Source: Maribacter spongiicola (GTDB taxonomy: Bacteria > Bacteroidota > Bacteroidia > Flavobacteriales > Flavobacteriaceae). From it: a stretch of 64,000 nt of DNA. Positions 28,181 to 37,252 of this stretch are shown one piece after another; position 1 is the first letter of the stretch, and the number at the start of each line of letters is the position of its first letter. The stretch is taken from assembly GCF_004364165.1 (NCBI RefSeq), contig NZ_SOAY01000012.1, positions 124,001-188,000 on the forward strand, read 5' to 3'. The notes beneath the pieces are model-generated. The model was not told where the DNA came from and did not search any database. It worked only from the letters and a program-made list of their open reading frames with translations. A program made the translations under genes and the position numbers.

Positions 28181-28618
28181 ATGAGCAAAACTTTACTAAA
28201 TGTCTACCTAGCAGATGATGATAGCGACGACAGAACTTTCTTTTCTGATGCATTACGCGAAATTCCAATACAAACTAAAATTTCTGAGTTTAATAATGGT
28301 GTAGATTTAATGGCAGAATTGTTATCAAATACAGCAGAAAAACCTGATGTAATTTTTCTCGATTTAAAAATGCCCATGATGGACGGGTTCGAATGTTTGG
28401 CAGATATCAGAGATTTAGAAAAATATGCCGATACCCCAGTAATTATTTATTCTACCTCTTATCACCCAAAAGAAATTACTCGATTAAATGAAATGGGTGC
28501 TTCGTTATATTTACAAAAACCTTCATCATACAATCAGCTTAAGACTCTTTTACATAAATGTTTGCGCTATGTAGAAGATGCCGAGAGAAACGAAAAAGAG
28601 TTTGTTATTTCTATTTAA
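28181..28618 (+). CDS. Single-domain response regulator
   Basis: A 145-residue receiver domain of the same Rcp1-like type, with ADDDSDD acidic pocket, Asp61 in VIFLDLKMP, IYSTS and LQKPSSYN. It is separated from the previous regulator by 184 bp of AT-rich DNA, so it likely has its own promoter. It resembles the 32.1-kb regulator most (DLKMPMMDGFECL versus DLNMPIMNGFECL). Confidence 0.86.
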   Translation: MSKTLLNVYLADDDSDDRTFFSDALREIPIQTKISEFNNGVDLMAELLSNTAEKPDVIFLDLKMPMMDGFECLADIRDLEKYADTPVIIYSTSYHPKEITRLNEMGASLYLQKPSSYNQLKTLLHKCLRYVEDAERNEKEFVISI

Positions 28619-28737
28619 AAGTGACTTTCAAACACTTACTACTATCTTATATAAATTAAATATCCTCCTAACATTTTTATTAGTTGGATTTTTTTTGATT
28701 TTCAATCTTTTCTCCAAGATTTATTTCATTAAATAAA

Positions 28738-28764
28738 ACAAAAAAGCCAGCTCAATAGAGCCGG
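28738..28764 (-). terminator. Terminator of the AraC gene
   Basis: On the minus strand GCCGGCTC-TATT-GAGCTGGC, with a G-U pair, is followed by TTTTTTG, shortly after the AraC regulator stop. Confidence 0.8.
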
Positions 28765-28789
28765 CCTTATCTTCTTTGAATTTATTATT

Positions 28790-29782
28790 CTATGCTGAAA
28801 GCGATACGTTTCTAATATTCATTAGGTATGCTTTTGGAGTACATTTAAATTTATTTCTAAAAATTTTAGAGAAGTAACTTCTGCTTGTAAATCCAATGGA
28901 GTAAACTATCTCTGATATGTTCATATCAGATGTTTGAATAAGCTCTTCAGCCAGGACTAATCTTTCATTTCTAATGAAGTTAGTTACTGTAGTACCTTCC
29001 ATTACTTTAAAGCCTTCTTGAAGCTTAGTTGGTGAAAGACCATATTCTTTACTTAAATCTGTTACAGTATAAGGAAACTCTGGTTTTCTTTTAATCGCAT
29101 TTACAGCTTCTTCTATTCTTAGAAGCTCTTTTTTAGTTAACATCGTAGAAACTTGACCACTGTTTTCTATATCTTGCTTACAATGTAATATCTCTAACGC
29201 CAAAGTAAAGTTTACAATACCTTCAATAAGTAGTTTTCTAACCAAGCCTACTTGTGTAATTGATCTTATTTGAAGTAATTGTTCTTTTATTTTTAAGTTA
29301 AAAGTACCTATATGTGCCTCCCCATCTTCATTTAAAAATGACGCGAACAATCGCTCATACAACTCATTATTTGAATTCTTGCTTAATGACTCGCCATCTT
29401 GGGTTACTTTAATTATTGATAAGTTAGACTTGGTCGCCTCTCTTAGTTTTATATTGATAGTCTCATTTGAACCACCTATTACAACGGTTTGTAAAGCCTC
29501 TACTTTATTAATCTCTTTACCTTGAGAAAATCTGAAACTACCTTCAAGGCAATAAATAAAATACAAACTAGGATTTTCATCCAACTTTAAATCGAAATTA
29601 AAATCTTCTTTTAGGTCCATATCATATTCGGTATAAGAAATTCCTGATCCTAATGATACTGTCTGAATTCTACCATTTCCTTTCTCATTGTCATATTGAA
29701 GAATACGATCACCTTGAAAGTTTGAAATACTTCCTCCTAAAACACTATTAAAATAACTTAATTGATTATGAACTATTTGCAT
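28790..29782 (-). CDS. AraC family transcriptional regulator
   Basis: A 330-residue regulator. The C-terminal 100 residues form two helix-turn-helix motifs (TDLSKEYGLSPTKLQEGFK and NISEIVYSIGFTSRSYFSKIF, then FKCTPKAYL). The N-terminal 230 residues are a cupin-like sensor domain (FYFIYCLEGSFRFSQG-type pattern). It lies among stress response genes. A 53-codon open frame upstream overlaps its start by 10 bp and may couple its translation. Ligand unknown. Confidence 0.85.
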   Translation of the reverse strand: MQIVHNQLSYFNSVLGGSISNFQGDRILQYDNEKGNGRIQTVSLGSGISYTEYDMDLKEDFNFDLKLDENPSLYFIYCLEGSFRFSQGKEINKVEALQTVVIGGSNETINIKLREATKSNLSIIKVTQDGESLSKNSNNELYERLFASFLNEDGEAHIGTFNLKIKEQLLQIRSITQVGLVRKLLIEGIVNFTLALEILHCKQDIENSGQVSTMLTKKELLRIEEAVNAIKRKPEFPYTVTDLSKEYGLSPTKLQEGFKVMEGTTVTNFIRNERLVLAEELIQTSDMNISEIVYSIGFTSRSYFSKIFRNKFKCTPKAYLMNIRNVSLSA

Positions 29783-29934
29783 GATATATTATTTAGTTGG
29801 TTATTATTTAATGTAGCCTCTTCAGCATTGAAAGCAGCTGAAAAACTAGAACCACTTTGTTGTGTATTCGCAGTTTGCTGATAGGCATCTTTGTGTCTTA
29901 TAGTACCTACTCTAGCGTATTGAAGATTTTTCAT
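29773..29934 (-). CDS. Candidate 53-aa small protein or leader peptide overlapping araC start
   Basis: A minus-strand frame of 54 codons starts at 29934 and stops at 29773, overlapping the AraC ATG by 10 bp in another frame. The peptide begins MKNLQYARVGTIRHKD, is rich in Gln, Asn and Ser (QQTANTQQSGSS, NNNQLNN) and has no signal or membrane segment. Codon use looks like its neighbours. No family is recognised. It may be a small protein or a leader that couples translation. There is no strong ribosome site. Confidence 0.45.
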   Translation of the reverse strand: MKNLQYARVGTIRHKDAYQQTANTQQSGSSFSAAFNAEEATLNNNQLNNISCK

Positions 29935-30052
29935 AAAGTCTACATTTCTTGTTGATACAAAGATGCGACCAATGAGATATAAATGTGTTACATCATTTTA
30001 AGAAGCTGTTACACAATTTTAAGAACGCCCAATTTAGAACGAAAATGTGTGA

Positions 30053-31984
30053 TTATAATAAAGTAGGAAGATATACGGTGAACTCAGCACCTTTGTTCAA
30101 TTCTCCTTTTGCCAAAATAGACCCATTATGTGATTGAACGATTTTTTTACAGATAGACAAGCCTAACCCTGTTCCTGAAAATTCAGTTTTACCATGTAGG
30201 CGTTGAAATATTTCAAATATTTTATCTTGATATTTTTTTTCGAATCCTATACCATTATCAATAAACTGTAATTTTACATAGTTGATATTTGGCAACAAAT
30301 TACCCTCTGACGATTTATTACCCAAAACAACACTACTTAATATTCTTATATTGGGCTGAACCCCTTCTTTTACATATTTAAGTGAATTGCCGATAAGGTT
30401 TGCAAACAATTGCTCTAACTGAAATTGAATACCATTGACCACAGGTAAATTTGTTGAATCTACCTTAGCATTTAAATCGTTTATAAGCTCGCCCAAATCT
30501 TCTAGTACATTTTTCAACACATCATTTAAATCTACGCGTTTAGGTTGCTCAGCAACCTCATCTACTTTTGAATAAGCTAGAAGATTATTAATAAGACTTC
30601 GCATTCTATCTGACGAAGACTTTATCTTATTCAAATAGCCAATAGACCGGTTGCTTAAACGCCCCTGCTCTTCTTCATCTAAGCGGCTAACGAACATTTG
30701 AATTTTACGCAAGGGTTCTTGCAAATCATGACTGGCAACACGGTTAAAAGCTTCTAAATCTGCATTAGTTCTTTTTAATTCTGAATTCTTTATTTGCAAT
30801 TTAGACTCGCCCTCTATTTCTTTGGTTACATCTCTAATGACACCGACCATATACCAATTACCTTCTTTCTGGTAATATTCGCCTATCGTATTCATATATC
30901 TCAGCTCGCTAGATTTTGTATAGACACGAAAGACTAGGTCAGATTTTGTTTTATTCTTTTTACCTTCTTTAAAACTAGATTTTACCTTCTCTACATCATT
31001 GGGGTGTAAGAATGTCAATAATCTATCATACTTATCATCAAACTCATTAGGATCATAACCGAACAATCTGTAGACATTGTCAGAATATTTAACTTCCTTT
31101 TTACTCAAATTCCATCGAAAACTACCAATATTGGCAACACGTTCTGCTTCTGACAATAATCTATTCTGAATAAATAGTTGCTCTTCGTATTTCTTTTCTT
31201 GAGTTACATCTTTTGAAAAAAGAATTAAGCCATCGTTCATTTTAATTGCCCTTGTCGTCAACCAAATAACCTCTTCATCAAAAATAAATTCTTTTGTATA
31301 TTCTTTATTTTCTCCAGATATATAACCATCTGCTAAAATCTCCAGCACTCCATTCTCTAGATTGTTGGGGTAGTACTCCAAAATAGTTTGACCTTCAATT
31401 ATTGCAGATTCTTCATTGGCAATTTCCCCCATTCGATTATTGATATAATCTATTCGAAAATCTTCAACATCACCTTTATTATTGAAAATAGGTTTCAAAT
31501 AACAAATTATACTATCATTACTATCTAATACCCGTATACCAAAAAGGCTTGAAATTTCAAGCTCTCGCTTTCTCGATTCTAGGTTACCCAAAGGGAGTTT
31601 AGATTCTTTATCGGTAATAAAATCTGGTTTAAGTAAGGTCAAAGCAAATAATAGCCCTGTATGCACTATAGTAATTCTGACATTATAGTTAAAAAGATTG
31701 TTATCTTCTTTAACTACAATATTGAAATTTTCTTCAACTCCTGCTTCTAAAACTTTATTGGCTAATATTAAAACTTCATCATATTTTACAATTTCACCTA
31801 ATGATTTATTCTGGTTAGGATTCAGAGCAATAGAAAAGAAATTTTGCGCTTTTTGGTTCGCATACTTAATTAAATACTCTTTTGAATGCAAAGAATTCGG
31901 TACCGGTGACTCGGCATATAGAACAGCAGTGTTGGCATCGTCAACTATTTTTTTAAATAAATTATCTGCTATTGTATTCATCAT
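30053..31984 (-). CDS. PAS-domain sensor histidine kinase
   Basis: A 643-residue soluble kinase with no membrane segment. It has divergent PAS-like regions up to about 270, a clear PAS/PAC near 285-400 (NIGSFRWNLSKKEVKYSDNVYRLFG) and a short coiled link. The HisKA domain has the acceptor His in RVASHDLQEPLRK. The ATPase domain has NLIGNSLKY, DNGIGF and GTGLGLSICKK. HDLQEPLRK kinases are related to phytochrome-type enzymes and often use single-domain regulators. It lies next to the 32.1-kb regulator. Confidence 0.87.
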   Translation of the reverse strand: MMNTIADNLFKKIVDDANTAVLYAESPVPNSLHSKEYLIKYANQKAQNFFSIALNPNQNKSLGEIVKYDEVLILANKVLEAGVEENFNIVVKEDNNLFNYNVRITIVHTGLLFALTLLKPDFITDKESKLPLGNLESRKRELEISSLFGIRVLDSNDSIICYLKPIFNNKGDVEDFRIDYINNRMGEIANEESAIIEGQTILEYYPNNLENGVLEILADGYISGENKEYTKEFIFDEEVIWLTTRAIKMNDGLILFSKDVTQEKKYEEQLFIQNRLLSEAERVANIGSFRWNLSKKEVKYSDNVYRLFGYDPNEFDDKYDRLLTFLHPNDVEKVKSSFKEGKKNKTKSDLVFRVYTKSSELRYMNTIGEYYQKEGNWYMVGVIRDVTKEIEGESKLQIKNSELKRTNADLEAFNRVASHDLQEPLRKIQMFVSRLDEEEQGRLSNRSIGYLNKIKSSSDRMRSLINNLLAYSKVDEVAEQPKRVDLNDVLKNVLEDLGELINDLNAKVDSTNLPVVNGIQFQLEQLFANLIGNSLKYVKEGVQPNIRILSSVVLGNKSSEGNLLPNINYVKLQFIDNGIGFEKKYQDKIFEIFQRLHGKTEFSGTGLGLSICKKIVQSHNGSILAKGELNKGAEFTVYLPTLL

Positions 31985-32060
31985 CGGTTTATACTTTTCA
32001 TCCTTTTGTTAAGATACTACGAAATAAGTGTATATAATTCAGCTCGGCTAGTGCTAAAAC

Positions 32061-32093
32061 AAAAAAAGTTGTTCCGAATGAAACAACTTTTTT
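32061..32093 (-). terminator. Terminator after the response regulator
   Basis: An AAAAAAGTTGTT / AACAACTTTTTT inverted repeat with a short loop lies just past the regulator stop. It has T-runs in both directions, but only the minus-strand gene ends here. Confidence 0.85.
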
Positions 32094-32114
32094 ATTATAG
32101 CTTTATTTAAGACC

Positions 32115-32555
32115 TTATATTTTCAATAAAAAATTCTCTTTCTTAAAATCATTTAAATGATATGCCCAGTTCATTTTCACCACTTGTTTCAATGACTTTT
32201 TAAGTTCGTTAAAGCTTGAAGGTTTTTTAATGTAGATGTTCGCTCCTTTTTCAAAGGTTTCTTCAATATCTCTTTCTGCAGATGAGGTAGAATAAATAGC
32301 TACCAACAAGTCTTTTAAATGAGGTGTCCGTCTTATAGCTTCTAAACATTCGAACCCATTCATAATGGGCATGTTCAAATCTAAAAACACTAAATCGGGA
32401 GTATTATCGGTATCGCTCAATAAATACTCCATACAGCTTTTACCATTTTCTAATTGGTGTAAATCTGTATTGAGTTCAATCCCTTCCAATGCATCTGCAA
32501 AAAACTGTCTGTCGTCTTCGTCATCGTCAACGAGTAGTATTCTTAATTTATCCAT
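32115..32555 (-). CDS. Single-domain response regulator
   Basis: A 146-residue receiver domain with VDDDEDD acidic pocket, Asp59 in LVFLDLNMP, IYSTSS and IKKPSSFN. I use the ATG at 32555; a GTG two codons earlier also reads in frame. It follows the small AraC-type gene by about 37 bp on the same strand, so regulator and receiver are probably co-transcribed. Third of three paralogues in 5 kb. Confidence 0.86.
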   Translation of the reverse strand: MDKLRILLVDDDEDDRQFFADALEGIELNTDLHQLENGKSCMEYLLSDTDNTPDLVFLDLNMPIMNGFECLEAIRRTPHLKDLLVAIYSTSSAERDIEETFEKGANIYIKKPSSFNELKKSLKQVVKMNWAYHLNDFKKENFLLKI

Positions 32556-32592
32556 TTTCACTTTTAATGTATTGAAAGAAGAACCGTTCTTC

Positions 32593-33126
32593 TCACTTTT
32601 TTCTAAACTTCATATACTGGGTTATGGTTAACCCGGTAACTTTTTTAAACTGATTCGATAAGTGAGGCACACTGCTAAAATTTAAGTCATGAGCAATCTC
32701 ACCTAAACTTGTATTCTCTAACAGCACCAAATCCTTCACTTTTTCAATGCGCACTAATATATAAAAATTCTCTATCGAGGTAAACGTTTTACTCGAAAAT
32801 AGATTAGAAAGATATGGATAACTAAAACCCAATTGATTGGTGAGCAATTCTGAAATTTTTACATCTCTAATATCGCCCTCATAAACCATCTTCTTAATAT
32901 AAATCTTAATTTCTTCAACGATATCTCGATTCTCTTTTGTTTGAATCTTTATACCATAACCTTCTAGCCGCGATGAAATAATTGCAAATTTTTCTTCACT
33001 TAAATCATTTGGCAACTTAATGGTACCGTCTTGCAACATTTCAAAATCAACCCCTACAGCGACCATTGTTTTTCGAAATACTTCATTAACCATTTTTTCA
33101 GGGCTATATATGAAACTATATTCCAT
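32593..33126 (-). CDS. AraC family protein with HMA-like N-terminus
   Basis: A 177-residue protein. The C-terminal 95 residues contain the AraC double helix-turn-helix (ISELLTNQLGFSYPYLSNLF and SLGEIAHDLNFSSVPHLSNQF, then VTGLTITQY). The N-terminal 75 residues resemble the degenerate heavy-metal-associated fold seen in many short Bacteroidota AraC proteins, but without the metal cysteines. It precedes a single-domain response regulator in a probable two-gene operon. Confidence 0.8.
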   Translation of the reverse strand: MEYSFIYSPEKMVNEVFRKTMVAVGVDFEMLQDGTIKLPNDLSEEKFAIISSRLEGYGIKIQTKENRDIVEEIKIYIKKMVYEGDIRDVKISELLTNQLGFSYPYLSNLFSSKTFTSIENFYILVRIEKVKDLVLLENTSLGEIAHDLNFSSVPHLSNQFKKVTGLTITQYMKFRKK

Positions 33127-33234
33127 TCAATACCTCACAATTAGTTTGCTGCATAAATGCTTGTAAAATTATTATTTTAGAAAAACATTATATAACAAAA
33201 TACAATAAAATATTACCACTTTTAAATCTTAGCT

Positions 33235-33283
33235 TAAAAAACGGCTTCATTGTAGGTCTAAATCTACTAAAAAAACCGTTTTT
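33235..33283 (-). terminator. Possible terminator of the GH13 gene
   Basis: On the minus strand AAAACGG and CCGTTTT pair around a long loop, with a T-run after it. The stem is short, so this is a moderate call. Confidence 0.45.
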
Positions 33284-33300
33284 AATAATGAATATCAGTT

Positions 33301-35097
33301 TTACGATTTCGTAAAAATTAATGCACCATAAGCGGGAATATTTATTTTACCCGTCCAGTTTTTCGCATCTGTACTTTTTTCAACTACTTCAACATTATTT
33401 ACTGTTAATTCTGAGAAATCTTTATCGTAGATTTTACTACCTGCATTTATTCTTAACTCAAATGGTTCATTTTCATTTAAACCAATACCATAGTCTTCAT
33501 ACTCTTGATTACTAAAATTCAAAACTACAAGAACTGGTTCGGTAGGATCATTACCGTCGAAACGGGTATATGCCAATATTTTAGTTTCGTGGTTACTATG
33601 TAAAACCTCCACATGTTGACTTCTTAACCCTTTACCGCCTTCAGTTTCTCCGGTTCTCAACTTAATAATATCGCTGATCAAGTTTTCTATACCCTTATGC
33701 TTTTTTTCTTTTTCCCAATCTAAAGCTTCAGTATCTTGAAAATACTCATCTTCAATAAACTCTTGCCCTTGAAAAAGCATTGGTATACCTGGCGATGTTA
33801 ACGTCAACACCATACCCAAAATGGCTCTTTTCTTGGCAAAATCACTTTCTGCATCTCCTGGTTGAATTTCTTCTGGAACCCTGGCTTTACCATTGGCAAC
33901 CTCATCATGAGATTCGGTATATACAATTCGGCAAAACGCATCATTACTATATTTAAACTCTAATGCATCAATAATTTTCTGCAAATCTCTACTGTCGTCA
34001 TGGGTATCTTCAATCACCTCTCTCACGGGGTGAACAAAATTCATATCCCATTGAGAACCGTATGCCAGACCATCGTGTTCAACAGCATCGGTAACCCTAC
34101 TATCACCCTTTAGATCTTCTGCAATGGTCAATACATGCGGATATTTCTCTCTAATCTCTGTATTGATATCGCGCATTAAAACATTGCCTTCTTCAATTTC
34201 TGTATCATACCCTAAACCCCCACCTTCGTAGCGTATGTAAGAAGTAGCATCCATTCGTAGACCGTCACAATGGTATTTTTCTATCCACATTAATGCATTG
34301 TCACGCAAGTATTTACGTACTTCTTCTCTACCATAATCTGGTCTGGTATCGCCCCACGGAGTGTCGCTTCTATGATCATTGTAGAAATAAATTCCACCTT
34401 TTTCATTTTCGCTCCAACCATCGAACTGCCATAAATCTACATCTGAGGGACCGAAATGATTATAAACAACATCCATAATCACCGCGATTCCTCTTTTATG
34501 TGCTTCATTGACCAGCTTTGCAAAAGCATCTGGACCACCATAATCTTGTTCTATTGCAAACGGGTGAGCGGGATTATAACCCCAAGATATTCCACCTGCG
34601 AACTCAGCCACGGGTAATAATTCTATACAGTTAATTCCTAAGTTTTTTAAATAGTCTAGTTTCTCGATGACATCTTCGAAAGTACCAACAGCATCTGGTG
34701 CAGAACGATTAAAAGTACCTACGTGTAGCTCATAAATGACAAGCTCGTTCCAGCTCGGCATTTTAAAATCTTCATCCTCCCAATTGAAATCTAATGTTCT
34801 TATTATAGAATTACCGTTGCTATTAGTTACCTCATAGGCGTAAGGGTCATTTCTTGATAAAAGTTTACCGTTATATTCGATAAAGAATTTATATTCATCA
34901 CCTTCCGATGCTTGATCTGTACTTACAGACCAATATCCATTATTCTCCGCTTCGAGAACAATCTCGTTTTCAGACCAATTATTAAAGCTACCGCCAACGA
35001 AGACTTTCACTGCATTTGGAGCCCATACTCTAAAGGTTACAGCGCCATCATTTATGACAGCACCCATACCTGCCGATTTTGTTATTGTAGTATTCAT
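33301..35097 (-). CDS. GH13 alpha-glucan enzyme (branching enzyme / trehalohydrolase-like)
   Basis: A 598-residue cytoplasmic enzyme. It has an N-terminal CBM48-like beta domain (FRVWAPNAVKVFVGGSFNNW), a catalytic barrel and a C-terminal beta domain. The catalytic triad is visible: Asp283 in LRMDATS, Glu327 in TIAEDLKG and Asp398 in TESHDE. The region I-SWGYNPAHPFAIEQDYGGPDA and VVYNHFGPS match both 1,4-alpha-glucan branching enzymes and malto-oligosyltrehalose trehalohydrolase. No treY partner or glycogen cluster is adjacent, so the reaction stays open. Surrounding stress regulators fit glucan or trehalose storage. Confidence 0.78.
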   Translation of the reverse strand: MNTTITKSAGMGAVINDGAVTFRVWAPNAVKVFVGGSFNNWSENEIVLEAENNGYWSVSTDQASEGDEYKFFIEYNGKLLSRNDPYAYEVTNSNGNSIIRTLDFNWEDEDFKMPSWNELVIYELHVGTFNRSAPDAVGTFEDVIEKLDYLKNLGINCIELLPVAEFAGGISWGYNPAHPFAIEQDYGGPDAFAKLVNEAHKRGIAVIMDVVYNHFGPSDVDLWQFDGWSENEKGGIYFYNDHRSDTPWGDTRPDYGREEVRKYLRDNALMWIEKYHCDGLRMDATSYIRYEGGGLGYDTEIEEGNVLMRDINTEIREKYPHVLTIAEDLKGDSRVTDAVEHDGLAYGSQWDMNFVHPVREVIEDTHDDSRDLQKIIDALEFKYSNDAFCRIVYTESHDEVANGKARVPEEIQPGDAESDFAKKRAILGMVLTLTSPGIPMLFQGQEFIEDEYFQDTEALDWEKEKKHKGIENLISDIIKLRTGETEGGKGLRSQHVEVLHSNHETKILAYTRFDGNDPTEPVLVVLNFSNQEYEDYGIGLNENEPFELRINAGSKIYDKDFSELTVNNVEVVEKSTDAKNWTGKINIPAYGALIFTKS

Positions 35098-35295
35098 AAA
35101 TCAAAAATAGAATCGAATTCACCCATACAATATCCTTAAAAGAATATGCTTTAACTCTAAAAAATTTTCTTTCAAATAATCAGGAACTATTGGAATTTAA
35201 CTAGCTATTAAAATGAAATACAGTGACATAACAATTTAACTCAATCAATACAATTGAATAGATTTTTAGTACTTCGGATATAAAATGGGTTATAC

Positions 35296-36948
35296 TTACT
35301 GCTTTTTGGGAAGTACAATGGTAAAAACAGACCCCTTATTTAATTCACCTCTAGCACTAATAACCCCAGCATGATTTTGTACAATTTTCTTTACAATAGC
35401 CAAACCTATCCCCGTACCTACGTATTCTTGCTTAGAATGTAATCGCTGAAAAACCTCGAATATTTTTTCAGAAAATTGTTCTTCGAACCCAATACCATTA
35501 TCGGTAATAGTTATTTGAACGTATTCTTTAGTGTTAGACAAACCCGGATCAATAGATTTCGCTTTTTTAATTACCTCGGATTCTACAGTAATTACAGGCG
35601 GTACATCTGCTTTCGAATATTTTATAGAGTTCGATAACAGGTTATATATTAATTGACGGAATTGAAAATGAACTACTTCTAATTGACAAGAGTTTTTTAA
35701 GAGGATCGTACCTTCTTTTTTACTTAACTCTTCTCCTAAATCATTTTTAATATCTTCTACTAGATCTTTTAAATCAATTGTTTCAAAAACCCTTTGCTCT
35801 GTATCTGTACGAGAATATGATAATAAATCGTTGATAAGAGCCTGCATCCTATTGGCCGCAGATTGTATTTTTTCGAATTTAACTTTACCAGAAGTAGATA
35901 ACTGATCGTACTCATTATCCATCAACACTTCGGCGAACATTTGTATTTTACGTAACGGCTCTTGTAAATCATGACTAGAGATATATGCAAAAGATTGTAA
36001 CTCTTTATTCATTTTTTCTAGCTTTAAATTACTAGAAGCCAGTTCTTTTGTACGGTGGTCTACTTCGTTTTTTAAATTCTCTTCGTACGATTTCTGTTGC
36101 TCTATATTCATTCCCGTACCAAGAAAACCTTTAATCTCACCGTTTTCAAATTTAGGTACTGCCACGATTTTAAACCATTCATACTCGTTGGTTGTCGCAT
36201 TTTTTACACGGTATTCTAAGGACATTCTTTCTTGCTTTTCTACAGCCTTGCTGAAACCTTCAAAAACCAATTCTATATCATCTGGGTGTACTATACTTTT
36301 CCATACCTGACCCTCAAATTCAGAATAATGAGACAACCCTATGAAATCTAAAAGTTCTTTGTTGGCATATTCTACATTTATATCTGCATCTGTAATCCAA
36401 ATCCACATGGGTGATAGATTGGCAATTTCACGAAAACGACGTTCACTTTCCCTCAAACGTTTCTCTGCCAAAACAGACTCTGTAGTATCTGTGCAAACAG
36501 TCAATACACCTGCAACATTACCAGATTCATCCTTTACAGGACTATAACTAAACGTCCAATAAATATCTTCAATTCTACCATTTCTAAAAAAAGGAATTAG
36601 TTGATTTTCCATTTTAATGGTTTCCCCACGTTCTGTTACAGCTGTAAGTAATGGATATATATCATCCCAAATTTCTGGCCATGACTCTTTTCCATTTAGA
36701 CCTAAAATAAATGGGTGTTTACCATCTTTCCCTAAACTAGGTCTATAGGCATCATTATAAAATCCCTTCAATTTTTTTCCCCAAAATAAAAACATCGGAA
36801 AAGGACAGTTCAATAAAATATTCAATGTGGTTCGTAAACTTTGCGGCCACTCTTCTGGCGGACCTAATGGTGTCATTGACCAATCTTTTTCGCGCATTAA
36901 CTTACCCATCTCGCCACCATCATCAAGAAAATGAAACTCCTTATTCAT
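35296..36948 (-). CDS. PAS-domain sensor histidine kinase
   Basis: A 550-residue soluble kinase. The N-terminal 150 residues form a PAS-like region opening with EKDWSMTPLGPPEEWPQSLR, common in bacteriophytochrome-like or blue-light kinases. A second PAS/PAC is at about 165-290, and the HisKA acceptor lies in SSHDLQEPLRK. The ATPase domain has NLLSNSIKYS, DNGIGFEE and GTGIGLAIVKK. It is close in architecture to the 30-kb kinase. No response regulator adjoins; the three single-domain receivers nearby are candidates. Confidence 0.86.
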   Translation of the reverse strand: MNKEFHFLDDGGEMGKLMREKDWSMTPLGPPEEWPQSLRTTLNILLNCPFPMFLFWGKKLKGFYNDAYRPSLGKDGKHPFILGLNGKESWPEIWDDIYPLLTAVTERGETIKMENQLIPFFRNGRIEDIYWTFSYSPVKDESGNVAGVLTVCTDTTESVLAEKRLRESERRFREIANLSPMWIWITDADINVEYANKELLDFIGLSHYSEFEGQVWKSIVHPDDIELVFEGFSKAVEKQERMSLEYRVKNATTNEYEWFKIVAVPKFENGEIKGFLGTGMNIEQQKSYEENLKNEVDHRTKELASSNLKLEKMNKELQSFAYISSHDLQEPLRKIQMFAEVLMDNEYDQLSTSGKVKFEKIQSAANRMQALINDLLSYSRTDTEQRVFETIDLKDLVEDIKNDLGEELSKKEGTILLKNSCQLEVVHFQFRQLIYNLLSNSIKYSKADVPPVITVESEVIKKAKSIDPGLSNTKEYVQITITDNGIGFEEQFSEKIFEVFQRLHSKQEYVGTGIGLAIVKKIVQNHAGVISARGELNKGSVFTIVLPKKQ

Positions 36949-37252
36949 ACGATTAAAATTGAACTATAAACTAAAAATACGACTACACTATTATTTGTAT
37001 AGGGATATAAAAATACATTTTTAAGACAATACGACTGTATAAAAAATCATTTTGAATTGAATTTACAAATAACGCTATTCGCAGGTGAAATTTTGGTGGA
37101 TTTAGAATTTGAGCTACTTATTTATGCTTTAGAGCAATTTTATGATTTCAATAGTAATCACATAATTCTAATCCATCACTATTTTTAATAAACATATGGC
37201 TCATTGCTACACTATTCTTATTTTGCATACACATACCAATCACCAACTCAAA
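36949..37252. other. Divergent intergenic region
   Basis: About 300 bp of AT-rich DNA between the minus-strand kinase and the plus-strand hydrolase. It must hold both promoters. I see no RNA gene, repeat or clear operator. Confidence 0.4.
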
